A DNA stretch of 64,000 nt from Amoebidium appalachense (taxonomy: Eukaryota; Ichthyosporea): positions 5,766,001-5,830,000 of the forward strand of contig CAVNZM010000004.1 of the NCBI GenBank assembly GCA_963693365.1, in the 5' to 3' direction. Both the position numbers and the translations under genes were made by a program. How positions within the stretch are numbered: position 1 is the first letter of the stretch; each line of letters opens with the position of its first letter. Under the pieces are notes generated by a model. The model was not told the DNA's origin and searched no databases. It saw nothing but the letters and a program-made list of their open reading frames with translations. This document shows, piece after piece, positions 1 through 19,900 of this stretch.

Positions 1-2073
1 TTCAGAGTCTGTTTTAATGCCTTTGCCGATTTTTCTCAATAAAAGTGCGCTCCATTGTTGGTTCTGATCAGTAAGGATGATGTTAGTACCGAAAAATCGA
101 TTGTTCTGTTCATTTTTTTCCCATTCGCTCACTGCACACTCCGATGATTGCATATTTCATGTAGTGTTTAGGGCCCCGACTCGTATGCGACACGTACGTT
201 ACGGCGTCGCAGGTGCATTTCGGGATACTTATTTAATCCTTTTTTCCTAATAAACCTCCATGCTTCTTTAACCATTACGGCCTTTTTAATTTTTGTATAC
301 GATATATTTTTTCGCTGCCTTTCATGGGCATTAACATAATTTATTATGCATTGCAACCAGGCCTGGTGGCCTGCTAAATTCCGGATCTCAGCTTCAAAGG
401 TCGGAGACGGGCCTTTTAAGTCTGCGTAATAATGACTCAGCACCCCTGCATGCCCTGTATCCATGAAGACACCTGAGAATAAAGTTTCCCCATTAACTTA
501 TTCTAATACTTGTCCCCGTGACGGTCACTGGCAGACTCTCCCTCCTTTCCCCCCAGATAAAATTTGGTTGTGTTGGTGGTTGTGAAAGCTAGTAGTCACA
601 CTTCACTCACGTACAGGCGTACGACTGAGGAGTGTGCACGTGATCTACTGTGCAAACCAAATCATGCCACTGGTGGTGCGCTTTGGACCAATCCATAGCC
701 AGATTATTACCAGGTCACAGCCATGATTTCCGTGTAGCCAATAGGAGATGGTGACAATCCCGGAATGGCCACACCAGTCATCAAATACGACGTGTGTTCC
801 TGTTACTTGCCATATATAGTAAGTCTTTCCGAATTCAAGGCTTCACATTGCTTTGGCGAGTGAATATAGATGCATTCGAGAGAGGCTGACTGGATCTCTA
901 TGGAAATGAATTCGGCATGCCTTACTGCATGAAAGAAAGCTGTGCCAAAGACTCAAGCTAATGTTCAGCCACAGTGTATCCGTCTATGTTAGACCCCGGT
1001 TCACTTCCCCCCTCCGAGTCCTGTGCCTATGTGTACCTGCAATATCGCTCCCAGGAATGAGCCAAAAGTTTTGCGGTTCAGGTTGAGTATCATTGAATCT
1101 TATCGGGCCGGGTATGGTCCGGTTATGTAAGTCTAGCACAAGGTCGGTCAGTCACCGGTCATGCAAGTCCCGAATGGGGTCGGTTGCCGGGCTGACCAAC
1201 AATATGCAAAACCTCCGGAGTTCTTCATATGTGACTCGAACATTTGTACGGTCTGCGGTTACAGGCATCATACCCGCAGCCTGTTTCTCATGATGCCCCT
1301 GTGTCTAGTGTGTTTATGTGCGTGCGTACGTGTGCGCGTATGTGTACTAGGATGTGTGTGTACGTACGTGGCTGTGTGTGTATGTTATGTGTGTGTGCGC
1401 TCGCCGCGCAAGTTGCCATAGAGGCCCAAATATGAGCAAGAAAAGGAATGTACGGTAGCAGTTTATACAGGCGCTATGTAGGGAAATCTATCAGGGGACT
1501 CCATGCGCTTTTGGCATATTTTTGATGTTGCTCAGGCTTTTGTTTCATGTTTACATGGGTTTACGTGACACATGGATTTGATGACATTTATGTCCCTTGT
1601 GTAAGTAACCCCACTGGACCATCCAGGTATTATCTTAATCATAATATATCCCGAAACAACTATGGGCAAGATCTTCCTACGGTTGTCCCTCGCTTAATCA
1701 TACACCTCGGACCTGGCCCCGAAGTGTATTACACGCGAGGCGTATTGATAAGCGAACGTGATAGTGTTATTAGTAAGTTACCATATATGTTGTCACACCT
1801 ATATCATTGTATAGATGCACACAAAAGGAACTCTAGCTGTCCACCCTATACCACTGCGTAGAGCGGGCAATTATCAATACGTGAATGTATCAACAGGGTG
1901 GTGTCAGGATGATTCAACTTGAAGTGGCATAATGCGTGAGGGGCCCCGACAGCGTACCAGACTCTTGGAGCTATGACCACGTGGTAACACACGAAAGATA
2001 CTTGAATATGTGACTATGTGGCATCATTTGGGACAATGGGTGGATTGCCACCGGGCAGGTCTCTACTAGTTTA

Positions 2074-2115
<42 letters not shown>

Positions 2116-2410
2116 ATGTGTGTGTGTGCGTGCGCGTTGGGGGTGCATAAATGGGAAGGGCGGTTGTGAACACTTGCACGTCCACCCATTGAACTCAATC
2201 CACAGCATTTGTGTCTGCCGCCACGCACAGTGGCACCCACCACAGACAGGCATTGCCCGCTGCTGGTTCACCCTTGGTCGGTGTTGTCTGCCGGACTGTG
2301 CGCGCACCGTTCACTCACAGTATCTGCTACACCAGGCAGCAGGGGCACACGCGCCCTGAGCAATCCATGACAGAGGCCCATCAAATATCTGCATTCGCTC
2401 TGATGTTCAT
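1..2410. other. Gene-free stretch downstream of the PH-RhoGAP gene
   Basis: No protein family or RNA gene was recognised here. The first 1 kb has mixed base composition. A short GT-rich run lies near 1310-1400 and a clean (GT)n array at about 2076-2115. An open frame on the minus strand at 168-464 shows no recognisable domain and has AT-rich codons unlike the real genes. Confidence 0.5.
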
Positions 2411-4714
2411 TCACACATCACCTACACGTATCTGCTTTCCCGCTTGGATTGGCTGCCTTAGCCTATGCAGTGCACCCAAGCCCACCCACCGGTCTGGGTG
2501 TTGTGTTGACACGCCTGGCACACCGTGCTGGTGATGCTGGCATGTGCCCGGGTTGTCACTGCAACCCATGGGGTCAGCACCGCCGGCCCACCGCCATGCC
2601 CCGCCTTTGTCGGCCCTGACCGGCAGCTGCTAACCTGAGGGGCCAGGCTGCAGGCAGCCTGGGCCTCAAAGTCGGTGGGGTCCAGGGGCACGGTGAAGAT
2701 TTCAGCATAGGCCGCTATCATGGTCTCCACCACCTGCAGCCCGCCCCCTCAGTGCACGCCCCAGCCACCAGCAGGGGCCCAGGCCAGCACCGCACCTTCC
2801 GCTGGGGGCCCATGGCAGCCATCATGTAGTCCGGGTCCTCGTTGCTGGCCGCAAACAGCGACGGTGCAAACACAATCGCAAGGTTGTCTGCCTGCAGTGC
2901 CCCAAGGTTTAACCACCCAGCCATGCGTGACCGGTTGTGCGTGCAGGCCTAACATGTGCCTCCCGTAATTATGGTCCCTTCGCACTGATTAAAACCCCCT
3001 CGACCCAAACTCGAAAGCCAACTTTTTGCTCTATCGTAAGGCCAACTGTTTGTTAGCGACACCCAAACGCAAAGAATTGGATTCGGATATCTGTAATTCT
3101 TGATATAAGAACATTTGCCACCAGATGCCGGCCGTTTTCACGTCTGGACAGCCATTCAATCCTCAAAATGGTCTGGTTTTAAAAACAAACTATAAATTAA
3201 CATAGGATGGATGTTAGCTATGGGACGTCAATGTCAGTTCGATCGATTCTAGTCGCGCTTTCAGTGTGTCTTGTCGTGCAAGGTAATGGTGTTAAGCGCA
3301 TACCACAACAAGGACACCGCCCTGAGAACCAAAGCAGGCTGCAGGTGAGTCCCTACCTTTGCCACACACCCACGGACACCACACGCTTGGGGCAGGCACG
3401 CACCGTCATCTTGTTTGTGTCTGCGGCCGCAGCCACCGTGCTCAGGTGCTGCATCAGGGCTGCCAGAGTGGCAAAGGCGCGCTCCTGCAGTTGGTATTGC
3501 GCCAGGTAGGCCACCGTACGCACCCGCAGCCTGTCGTCAGCTATCTGCCCGGCCCGGGTGAAGGCGTCGCTGACGGAGCCCAAAATGCCGTCGGGCAGGT
3601 CACGGAAGTACTGCTTGAGGCACGAGCTGGCCCGCCCCGTGTGGGCCCCCGCACCTGGGCGCAGGGGGGCAAGGGGGGGGTGGCGTACCTGACGCAGTGG
3701 ATGTCGTCCCACTTGCTGTCGGCTAGGTCCACGGCGCTGTCGTCCTGGTCAAACTCCACCCGCAGTGCCTGCCCCCCCACCCCTCAGCCCCGGCCCAGGC
3801 CCCCCTCAGGCGTCCTCGGGTGCCTGCCTCGCTGGCTATCTTGGAGCCGGCCTGGCGGTAGATGCCGACCTCGTCCACGCCCCGGCGGGCCACCTCGGCT
3901 ATGCACTTGGCCACCACCAGTGGCACGGTCTGCTGCGCCGGCCGGTCACGGAAGTAGCTGCCCAGCGGCGTGCCAAATGACCTGTTGTGGCCCCGCCCGC
4001 CCGCCTGCCTGGCCCTCAACCCGGGCCCCGTGCAGCCTGCGCCCTGGGGGGCATGCACCTACCTGGCCAAACCAGCCCAGCCGCCGTCCTCGCAGCCGCT
4101 TGTCCGCCCCGGCAGCGTCGATGCCAGCAGGCCCCTTGGCCTCGTCCCTGGCTGCTGTGCAGCGTTGCTAAGCCCCGGGTGCAAGAGGGACATCAGCAAC
4201 CTGCACAGCGGAGGGGGGGGGGGAGGGGGGGAGGGCCGGGAAGTTACCGGGGGAGTCTGCAGGCAGAAGGCCTCGACCGTGCGGCAAAACTGCGCCACGT
4301 CCTCCTCTGTGTCGACCTCAAACCGCCACTCACAGCTGCACCCTCCCCGACCGGTCAGCCCCATCCCCACCCCTCAACCCCCTCACGGTCAGGCTGCTGG
4401 CACGCACCTGTCCGAGCGCAAGCAGAACGTCTTGCGTGCAGCCCGGGGCAGCTCCAGGTAGCACTCCCGCAGTGAGATGCGCACGGGTGGCGGGGCACGG
4501 GTCATGTCTGGAGTGCGATAGAGGAACAGGCCGTAGCCGCGCACGGCAGCAAAGTACGTGCGGGGCTTTTGGGCGCGGGGCTGGGCCACGGGCCCACCAA
4601 GGCGGCGCACCATGGCGGCATAGCGCACGTCCAGGCCCAGCTGGCTGGCCACCCCGTCGGCGCTGCTGTACTCTACCTCCTCTGCTGCCCCCGTCAGCAC
4701 TGTCCCAGCACCCC

Positions 4715-4761
<47 letters not shown>

Positions 4762-4794
4762 ACACACACACAGCCCACCTTCACAGCCACTCAT
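2411..4794 (-). CDS. PH domain-RhoGAP protein (Rho-family GTPase-activating protein)
   Basis: Predicted to speed GTP hydrolysis by Rho-family GTPases at membranes. Exons read on the minus strand: 4779-4794 (ATG), 4408-4684, 4248-4335, 4063-4154, 3828-3981, 3689-3768, 3404-3626, 2796-2891, 2635-2733 and probably 2411-2536 (stop TGA). All joins keep phase, giving about 416 aa. Exons 2-3 form a PH-like domain: a YFAAVRGYGLFLYRTPD strand pair, then EWRFEVDTEEDVAQFCRTVEAF. The RhoGAP fold follows: FGTPLGSYF, the arginine finger in GIYRQAG (about Arg200), LKQYFRDLPDGIL, and ADNLAIVFAPSLF before the last helix VVETMIAAYAEIF. Intron 5 (3769-3827) must start with GC. The intron at 2892-3403 is about 510 bp and AT-rich, far longer than its neighbours. 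The last exon is the least certain, because reading past the 2635 donor would instead stop at 2458. Confidence 0.9.
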
Positions 4795-5550
4795 GGTTGT
4801 CCACTCGGCTGGTCCCCCCGGTGGTGTCTGCACCCAGCAGCCCTGTGGGTACGCAAAGAGGGCCGTGGCACTGGCACCTGGCCGTATCCCTGTGTCGTCC
4901 CGGTGTGTATCTGTGTCTATCCCCGTATCTATCCCAGTGTATCCCTACCTGGATCCCCGCGTGTGCCCCTACGTGAGTTCCCGTGTCTTATGTGTATACC
5001 TGTGCATTCCCTTCTTTCTAATTCCTGTGTCCCATTCGTATTCCTATGCATGTGGATTACTTTGTGCTGTGAATTCCTGTGCATACCCCTAAGTCTCGTG
5101 CGTATACTTATTTTCTCCCTGTAGCCAACGAGTGTTCCTTTATACCTATGTGTATCCCTATGTCCTGTTTATAATTCTATCTTTATCCCCATGTACTGAA
5201 TGTATAACATGCTTCTATCCCATTCTTGTGTGTGCCCTTGCTTGTCTGTCATACTTAGTGTAACCCTTTGTCCTATATACATACTATGTGTATTTATTGT
5301 CCGTTGCCTCTAGGTCCAGGCAACCTTGTGGGCCTTCCTGTGGCTTCCCTATCCAAAAAAAAATAAAAGTCCCCGTTCCTGCATATCCCTGTGTTCCCTG
5401 CATATCCTACATGTATGCCTGCCGTTGTGTATGGATGTCACTGATGTGGGGTGCTTTGTTTCAGACCCCACCGATGCGTATCCAGCCAATCAATGCGCTG
5501 CAATGTGACGTCATCCCTTGCCACATTGAAAACGGGTGTCAGCTAGCAAT

Positions 5551-5718
5551 CACCGTGTAGGATAAAAGTAACTACAATCACCATGCAAGAAAACTGTAAC
5601 TACAACCACCGTGCAAGAAAAGTGCAATTACAATCACCGTGCAGGATAAAAGTAACTACAATCACCGTGCAAGAAAACTGTAACTACAATCACCGTGCAA
5701 GCTAAGTGCAACTAATTA
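5551..5718. repeat. 28-bp tandem repeat, 6 copies
   Basis: Units start at 5551, 5579, 5607, 5635, 5663 and 5691, each opening with CACCGTGCA or a one-base variant and continuing with an A-rich half that ends in ACTACAAT. Two sub-variants (GGATAAAAGT and AGAAAACTGT) alternate, which suggests the array grew by duplicating blocks of more than one unit. There is no open frame of note. Confidence 0.9.
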
Positions 5719-5969
5719 CCTTGTATGCACCTGAAAGGTAGCTGGCCATAATAAGGCTCAACTGCGAGAGAATCCAGACAGATCGGCACAGCCCCAGACA
5801 CCCAGCAACGTCCGGGAAACTGCTACCGTGTGAGCTACTCCTGCTCATATTTTGCACCGGGCCCGTTGTCAACCTCGTAGTTTTTCCTACGGCGGCTGGC
5901 AGGACTTACGGGAACGGGAAGGGGGTTTCCGGACTTTGCAGAGAGCACACTTGCACTCAGCCACACACT

Positions 5970-6460
<491 letters not shown>

Positions 6461-6615
6461 GCGTGCATCTGTCGGCAGTCAAGTCATATGGTCGCCTCAC
6501 GAACACACATCCTCTCTTGTGCAGCAAGAGGCACACACAAGCACGTGGCAGCTCGCACATACCCATTGTCACACCTACGTGCGTGCACACGCACACGCAC
6601 ACACAAAGACACACA

Positions 6616-6617
<2 letters not shown>

Positions 6618-6698
<81 letters not shown>
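6618..6698. repeat. (CA)n microsatellite
   Basis: A pure CA array of about 80 bp, next to a second CA-rich stretch at 6585-6617. Confidence 0.95.
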
Positions 6699-6700
<2 letters not shown>

Positions 6701-7105
6701 TAAACTGGTTCAGGGGTCTCTTTAGATGTGCGTGGCCACTGGTGGCGTGGCAGAGGGGGGGTGAGGGTGCAATAAGCCCTGGGTTAAGGAGGTAGAGCAG
6801 TGTCCTGGGGGTTGGTTTGAAATTTGCTCTTTCTCGGAGCCTCGACCTCTCTGCCCTACCCTCAATGCCCTCTATGGCACGTGTGATAATAATGTATGTT
6901 GAAAAGTACTTCCCCCCCCTCCCCTCTCCCCTCGCATCTCCCTGAAGGAAAAGGGAAAAGAAAAGAAATAAAAGACGTTTGAACTACCTACTTCCAGTTT
7001 AAGTGAATTCATCACCCCCATAGCAAATATTTGTGCACACAGGCCAACTGCAGTTGTGTGATTCTGCACACAAACCAAACCTGGTAATACATCTATACAC
7101 CAGCC

Positions 7106-7129
7106 ATGTGTGTGTGCGTGTGTGTGTGT

Positions 7130-7201
<72 letters not shown>

Positions 7202-7378
7202 ACGTGTATTAGTGTGTGTGTGTGTGTTTGGGCGGTTGGGGATGTGGGTGTGGGGGGTTGGGGGATGTGGGTGTGGGGTGTGTGGGCGTCTTTCTTATTT
7301 TTTGGGTGTGTGGGTTGGAGGGGTGGACGGGGGGGTTATAGTGTAGGTGGGTGGGTGGGGGAGGGGGGGGGCGGCTTG

Positions 7379-7413
<35 letters not shown>

Positions 7414-7425
7414 TGTTTGTGGCAA
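7106..7425. repeat. (GT)n and G-rich microsatellite complex
   Basis: GT arrays at about 7106-7190 and 7378-7418 flank a G/T-rich segment dominated by GTGGG motifs. It has the opposite strand sense to the CA complex at 6.0-6.7 kb, so the two could pair as an imperfect inverted repeat. Confidence 0.9.
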
Positions 7426-8788
7426 ACAGAGATTCCGATGTGGTGCGTACATGGAAGGGTTGTATCCAACTGGATTGTTCTTGCTGTACGTGGCTTTTAC
7501 AGTGGCTTTGTTGGATATGGTGAACAGGTGTTAGGGATGTGATGGCAATACGCCTGGAAACGAGATATGGTGTGTGAAATTGCGCGCACCGGGAAAGTGG
7601 GTGGGTGGAAGGTGGTGGTGTGTGTGTGTTGGGGGGGGGGGGGGGGGGGGGAAGGGGGAGGATGGCAGCGCTGTGGGGCTTGCACAGCACCATCCGATAA
7701 CGGCAGGAATGAGTCCGCCCCTGCCTCTCCATGTCTCCACTGTCTCTGCTCAGCACAGGCCAAGGTGCGGTGTGGGCCACATGTTGACTGCCGGGCAGCC
7801 ATGCATGGCCAAGACCAGCTGGGCCACCCGTGTCCTCGGCACAAGTTGCCGCAAGAGCACTGCACTCGATGCATTATGTGCCCACACCACATGGCCACCC
7901 AGGGTGTTAGCATTTGCACTCGATGCATTATGTGCCCACATTACATGGCCATCCAGGGTGTTAGCACTTGTGCAAGATCATATGATATATAGTAGAAGAT
8001 GGTGGCGGTGGAAATCATGGCGAGGTATCATTGCAGTGCACAAGCTGACGTTTCGCTCATTTTGACATGTAACTCATAAGTGACCTGTTGTTATTATAAT
8101 TTTTCTTATGTTGGCTCGGGATCATTGCACTTTCAATGGCCGCTCCCTCGGGTCAATCCAGTGACGCGACATGGCCTGATGGATATGTATGTATACAGGT
8201 CATTCACCACCTGCCATTGGCTAGAACCAAGACCAAAACGGACAACACCATTCACACAACTACAAACAAAGAAGCGAACCAAGACAAGTTAAAAAAACAA
8301 AAACAAAAACAAAACAAAAGTTGCAGCGATCTATCAATGGGCCTTGCAGCCACTCTGAAACAGTCACACCATGTTTGTTTACCGCCTGTAGAGGCAGGCG
8401 ACATTGATGTCTTGTTAGTCTGCGCCGGCACTCTTGGACGGAAATACCCTGGTCACGGCTGAGCATAACCCCACTAATTACTGACCGCTGAACCATGTCG
8501 CAGTGTATGTACTTGCTCTCCAGAGGTCGATCTTTGCTTGCTGAAACAACACCCGTCAACCAAGGTGGCATATATGGGTTGGTTGGCTGTCAACCACTGT
8601 GGCCCATATGAGTTGGTTGGCCGGTGCCGTAGCCTGGGATTCATCAGTCAGGTCTTTCAACTGCCATCTGACACATGGCTGAAACTGTCGCTCTCAAGCT
8701 GGGGGCCTTTGTCTCAAACACCGATCACATTCGATGTTTCTTCACGCCACCAAATTGACTGGACTGCTTAAAATGATTACCGTACATA

Positions 8789-8789
<1 letters not shown>

Positions 8790-8821
<32 letters not shown>

Positions 8822-8969
8822 GGGGGGGGGGGGGAGGGGGGGGGGAGGGGGGATCACCTATCACCTATAGCCAATATGGTGCCCGTCCAGGCACAAGATC
8901 TTCCGCCAACAACATGCTGTTGGCGCAGATTGCTGCCAGGCCCGGGCATTCTCAGCATGATGCTTTATA

Positions 8970-9000
<31 letters not shown>

Positions 9001-9010
9001 TCCCCCCCCT
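8790..9010. repeat. Poly-G tract followed by poly-C tract
   Basis: A G-run with rare A interruptions (about 8790-8852) lies 120 bp from a C-run with rare T (about 8970-9012). The two tracts are complementary and could form a hairpin of about 40 bp, or G-quadruplex/i-motif structures on opposite strands. Confidence 0.85.
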
Positions 9011-9106
9011 CCCACCTCCCAGCTGGCAGGTCATTCTGTGCTAGTTGCTTGGTCTGGGGACCACAGTACCTGTGCTGTTAGATACCCTGTAGGCTCTGCT
9101 AGTAAT

Positions 9107-9323
9107 GGCTGCATTTACACACTGATTACACACCCATATGGCTGCATCTAGATCTACACACTGATTACACACCCATATGGCTGCATCTAGATCTACACAC
9201 TGATTGCACACCCATATGGCTGCATCTAGATCTACACACTGATTACGCACCCATATGGCTGCATCTAGATCTACACACTGATTACGCACCCATATGGCTG
9301 CATCTAGATCTACACACTGATTT
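9107..9323. repeat. 39-bp tandem repeat, 5 copies
   Basis: Full units start at GATTACA/GATTACG at 9124, 9163, 9202, 9241 and 9280, with partial units on both sides. Each holds CCATATGG and TCTAGATCT palindromes. The 39-bp length keeps a 13-residue open frame on both strands, so repeat peptides there do not show coding. Confidence 0.95.
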
Positions 9324-10174
9324 GCTATCTGAAATGGCCCGGCGGCATCTGAAATGGGTCCCGGGCCCACCATCTGGGCACTGCAAATGGTCTTACCATG
9401 GTTGGGCCTACGCACCAATCTCACAGGACTGGGCATGCCAGCCCCCAGCTCCACGCACAGACCCACCCAGGCCGTGTGGCTGTGTGTCGGCTACCCACAG
9501 ACCTGGCATGGCACGGGGTGGCCATGAGTGCCCACAGGCCCTTCCAGCGCACTGCTTGCACAGACACGGCCCACTGCCACAGCCTGACAAGATGCCATGC
9601 CTCGTATGCCATTGCAGATCACTTCACCGCCTGGCCGCCAGAGCCAATGAGGGTGGGACACGGTGCGGCCTACACGTGCACTGCCCCCCCATCGGGCCTC
9701 AGTGTGTCTGCACGGGGCTCCTTTGAACCGCCTTGAGTTGCACCATCCAGCCCCATGTGTGTGTCCGGCCAGAGCGCATGTGCATGTACTGGGAATATGT
9801 GGCACTCGTGGCTGGATGCCAGCGCACGTTGGTGCTGTAGGTCTCAGCAACTCAATAACAACCCCGTGTGTACGTGGACACTGCACCTGCACCAGTGAAT
9901 GCTCGTAATTGGCTGTGCGCATGCACAGGCATATGCAAGTGTGCTCGTGCATGGCTGTGTATGTGCATTCGTGCTCGCGTGTGAGGCTAGTGGCCGGCCG
10001 CTGTATTCAGTGTAGGGGCCTGTGTGTGGCCGGGGCCCGGCATCACGTGACCACCGTGACCGATTCGGTGGGCATCCTGCATCGTGCCGGGCATGCCCCG
10101 GCCACGACTTTACGAGCCATGGGCCATTGGAGCCAGCCACATGTGCACTGGTGCGTGTGGTGCAGATGTGGCCC

Positions 10175-11128
10175 ATGTCGTGCACACGTGATTTGCAGGC
10201 ACCAAACTTATCAGATATCTTGCACACGTGATTTGCAGGCACCAGATTTATCAGATATCTTGCACAAGAGATTTGCAGGCACCAGACTTATCAGATATCT
10301 TGCACACGTAATTTGCAGGCAGATTTATCAGATATCTTGCACACGTGATTTGCAGGCACCAGACTTATCAGATATCTTGCACACGTGATTTGCAGGCACC
10401 AGACTTATCAGATATCTTGCACACGTGATTTGCAGGCACCAGACTTATCAGATATCTTGCACACGTGATTTGCAGGCACCAGACTTATCAGATATCTTGC
10501 ACCACGTGATTTGCAGGCACCAGACTTATCAGATATCTTGCACACGTGATTTGCAGGCACCAGATTTATCAGATTTCTTGTACACGTGATTTGCAGGCAC
10601 CAGACTTATCAGATATCTTGTACACGTGATTTGCAGGCACCAGACTTATCAGATATCTTGTACACGTGATTCGCAGGCACCAGACTTATCAGATATCTTG
10701 CACACGTGATTCGCAGGCACCAGATTTATCAGATATCTTGCACACGTGATTTGCAGGCACCAGATTTATCAGATATCTTGTACACGTGATTCGCAGGCAC
10801 CAGACTTATCAGATATCTTGCACACGTGATTCGCAGGCACCAGATTTATCAGATATCTTGCACACGTGATTTGCAGGTATCTTGCACACGAAACTCGCAG
10901 GCACCAGACTTATCAGATATGTTGAACACGTGATTTGCAGGCACCAGACTTATCAGATATCTTGAACACGTGATTTGCAGGCACCAGTTTTATCAGATAT
11001 CTTGCACACGTGATTTGCAGGCACCAGATTTATCAGATATCTTGCACACGAAATTTGCAGGCACCAGACTTATCCGATGCACACGTGATTTGCAGGCACC
11101 AGATTTATCCGATATCTTGCATACGAAA
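10175..11128. repeat. 40-bp satellite, about 24 copies
   Basis: The unit contains GATTTGCAGGCACCAGA, then TTATCAGATATCTTGCACAC. Nearly every junction creates the palindrome CACGTG, and most units carry the palindrome GATATC. Copies differ by one or two substitutions; some are truncated (near 10318 and 10877) and become more diverged toward 11.1 kb. No gene overlaps it. Confidence 0.95.
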
Positions 11129-11390
11129 TCATCAGTCCCCAGATACATCGTATATCTTGCAACATATCAGCGTGCTATGCAGCCACATGGTGCATATATA
11201 TCCGCTATTGTGCGCACCTAATCTGTAGTCACCAAATACATCATAATATCTCTTGCAACGTAATACACAGCCACATGGTGCATATATATCCGATGTTGTG
11301 CGCACCTAATCTGCAGTCACCAAATACATCATAATATCTCTTGCAACGTAATACACAGCCACATGGTGCATATATATCCGACATGTGCAC
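11129..11390. repeat. 88-bp degenerate tandem repeat, about 3 copies
   Basis: The motif CACCAAATACATCATAATA occurs at about 11230 and 11318, 88 bp apart, followed each time by CACAGCCACATGGTGCATAT. A more diverged first copy starts near 11130. The phrase CATCGTATATCTTGCA links it to the neighbouring 40-bp satellite, so it may be a longer-period derivative. Confidence 0.8.
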
Positions 11391-11695
11391 GCGTGTGCCG
11401 TAGCCCCATGGTGTACCCATGTGTGCATCAGGCACATGGCGCGTATACAGCCCGTATTCTCCCCAAATCAGCAGCAGCATGCCCCGGCCAGCAGGTGCAT
11501 GCCGCAAGTGGCCCGGTGGGCGCCTAAGGTAAGTGGCGTGCTATGTACAGCGGCCATGCCCGCATGGTCCGGCCCCTTGCTAAGTGTCTGCCTCACACCC
11601 AGTCCTTGCGCTGCCCCGTGTCCTCCCTGCCCCCATCCCTCCATTAGATCCCTCCGATCCCCTCCCCTCCCCCCCACCCCCCCCCTTGCACGCAC

Positions 11696-17993
<6,298 letters not shown>

Positions 17994-18783
17994 TGCCAAA
18001 GGCCCTGTGGCGCTCTAGGCGCCTGCACTGGTCCTCACTGCCGCTGTGGCTGGTCCGCTGGCAGCCAACCGCACAGCCCAGCACTTTGCCCTGCGGCCTG
18101 GCCCCCGCCACGCGCACACACACAGCCAAGCCACCCCCCAGCCGGCAAGGCACTCGGGTGCCACGCACCAGCCAACCCTCTCCTCTCAACCTGCTTGACG
18201 GCGCCGTGTTTCCTCGCAGAGAGACCTGTATGCGTACGTGCTACACTATTGTGTTCGTGCGTGCGTGCCACATGTACGTGCGTGTGTGCCACCGTGAACA
18301 CGGTATGCCCTTGGCAGACAGCTCAAACAGAGAAGAGGCTCACAGTGCTCACTGTGAGGGCGGCTCACAGCGGCATGACCTTTGGCCAATCAGCAGCCGG
18401 GGATGTTCGGGTTTGCATTCCATAGATCTGATTGATCCTCAAGGAGCCACGTGTGGGTGCCACCAGCCTAATGTGCATTTCTATTTATACAGGCTTAGTA
18501 GAGTTAAGAGAATACTATTTGTTTCTATTCGTAATATTTTATTTTCCCGTAGTATTCCTCGGTGTTATATGAGTAGAGTGTTTATGATTAGCTGCCGCTG
18601 GTACATACTGGGCCCCGGCTGTGCTGTACGCACTGGTTGAAGCGCCAAAGCCTGAGCGGCCAGCTGCCGGATCGATGCACCTCCGCGGCCGTGACGTGCG
18701 CGGTGTGAATCGGACAGGCTCCCCGGCTGGTGCACGTGTACCCCCCCCCCCCCCCCCCCCACCCCCCTCCCCCTCCCCCTCCC

Positions 18784-18831
<48 letters not shown>

Positions 18832-19079
18832 AAAGGCCACACATGGCATAGATAGCCACGTACCCTTCGGCCTGCAGGGTAGCACTCATGAACGCAGCAT
18901 GATCACGCAGCACGGCTCAGGCCAGACACCATCGCCCGGCGGCCTGCCACATATGACGCGGATCCCCCTTCCCCAGCCTGTGGCCGCTCCGGTGAGTGAC
19001 CCCTGGCAGGCTGGCCTGGCCGCCACCCACATATATATGCATGGATGCACTGCATAGCTCCGCGCACCCAGGGGCCTCA

Positions 19080-19900
19080 CTCATAGTATCTAGCTAATAT
19101 ATGAAAAAGGCTCTATTTTAGCTACTACTACACACAGTGACTAAACGGTGATATAAATAAGGGATCACTATACATATTAGCTACACACTAAGTGTGATTT
19201 AGAAGGGCTATCCTTCTTCTACACATAGGGATCAGTCTTAGTACATTATGTACATGGCTGATACTAATATAATAGCCCTCCTAAATCACTTCTACATATA
19301 TATGTAACTAATAGCCCTTCTTCTAGATCTTCTTATAATTATCTCTAGTACTCTCAGTATCATCTCATATATAGCCCTTAAGCTTCCAGTGTTCTAAATC
19401 ACACCTAGCTATGTAGATAATATAGCACTTCTAAATCACTCTTACTTATGTAACTATCATAATATGCCCTTCTAAATCACTCTTAGTATGTAGCTAATAA
19501 TACCCTTCTCGATCATTCTTAGTAGTATGTTACTGTAGCTACATAATATATGCCCTTTTAAATAATTTTAGTGTGTTACTGTAGGTAATATGCCCTCCTA
19601 AATCAGTGCTTTTGAGCACTCTCAGGCTCGAAAGAAACCAGGGCGACCGCAGCTGGCACTTGCGCATGCACTGAGGCCGGATTCCGGATCCTTTCTGCAG
19701 GTGTATGCTTATCATCCCAGGCCCTTGCCCATCTATCTACCTTTATTATATTATATATACTTGCAAGTAGGGCCTAATTAGTAATACGTAACTCCGACCC
19801 TATCTACCTTTATTATCCACAGGCTACCTACGAGTAGGGCCTACTATTTATATTATGTATATAGTACGTGCAATGTGTACCTTAGCTGTACATAGGTGGC
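19080..19900. repeat. AT-rich degenerate repeat region
   Basis: Low-GC island. The phrases CTAAATCACT, TAGCCCTTCT and ATGTAGCTAAT recur at irregular spacing of roughly 50-70 bp. No open frame is present. The composition differs sharply from the GC-rich surroundings. Confidence 0.55.

Noticed and set aside
168-464. A 98-codon minus-strand frame with a Lys/Arg-rich end
   Set aside because: It reads somewhat like protein but has AT-rich codons, no recognised domain, no splice partners and no conserved motif, so coding cannot be supported.
10175-11128. CRISPR array
   Set aside because: The whole 40-bp unit repeats with no unique spacers and no cas genes, and the host is eukaryotic.
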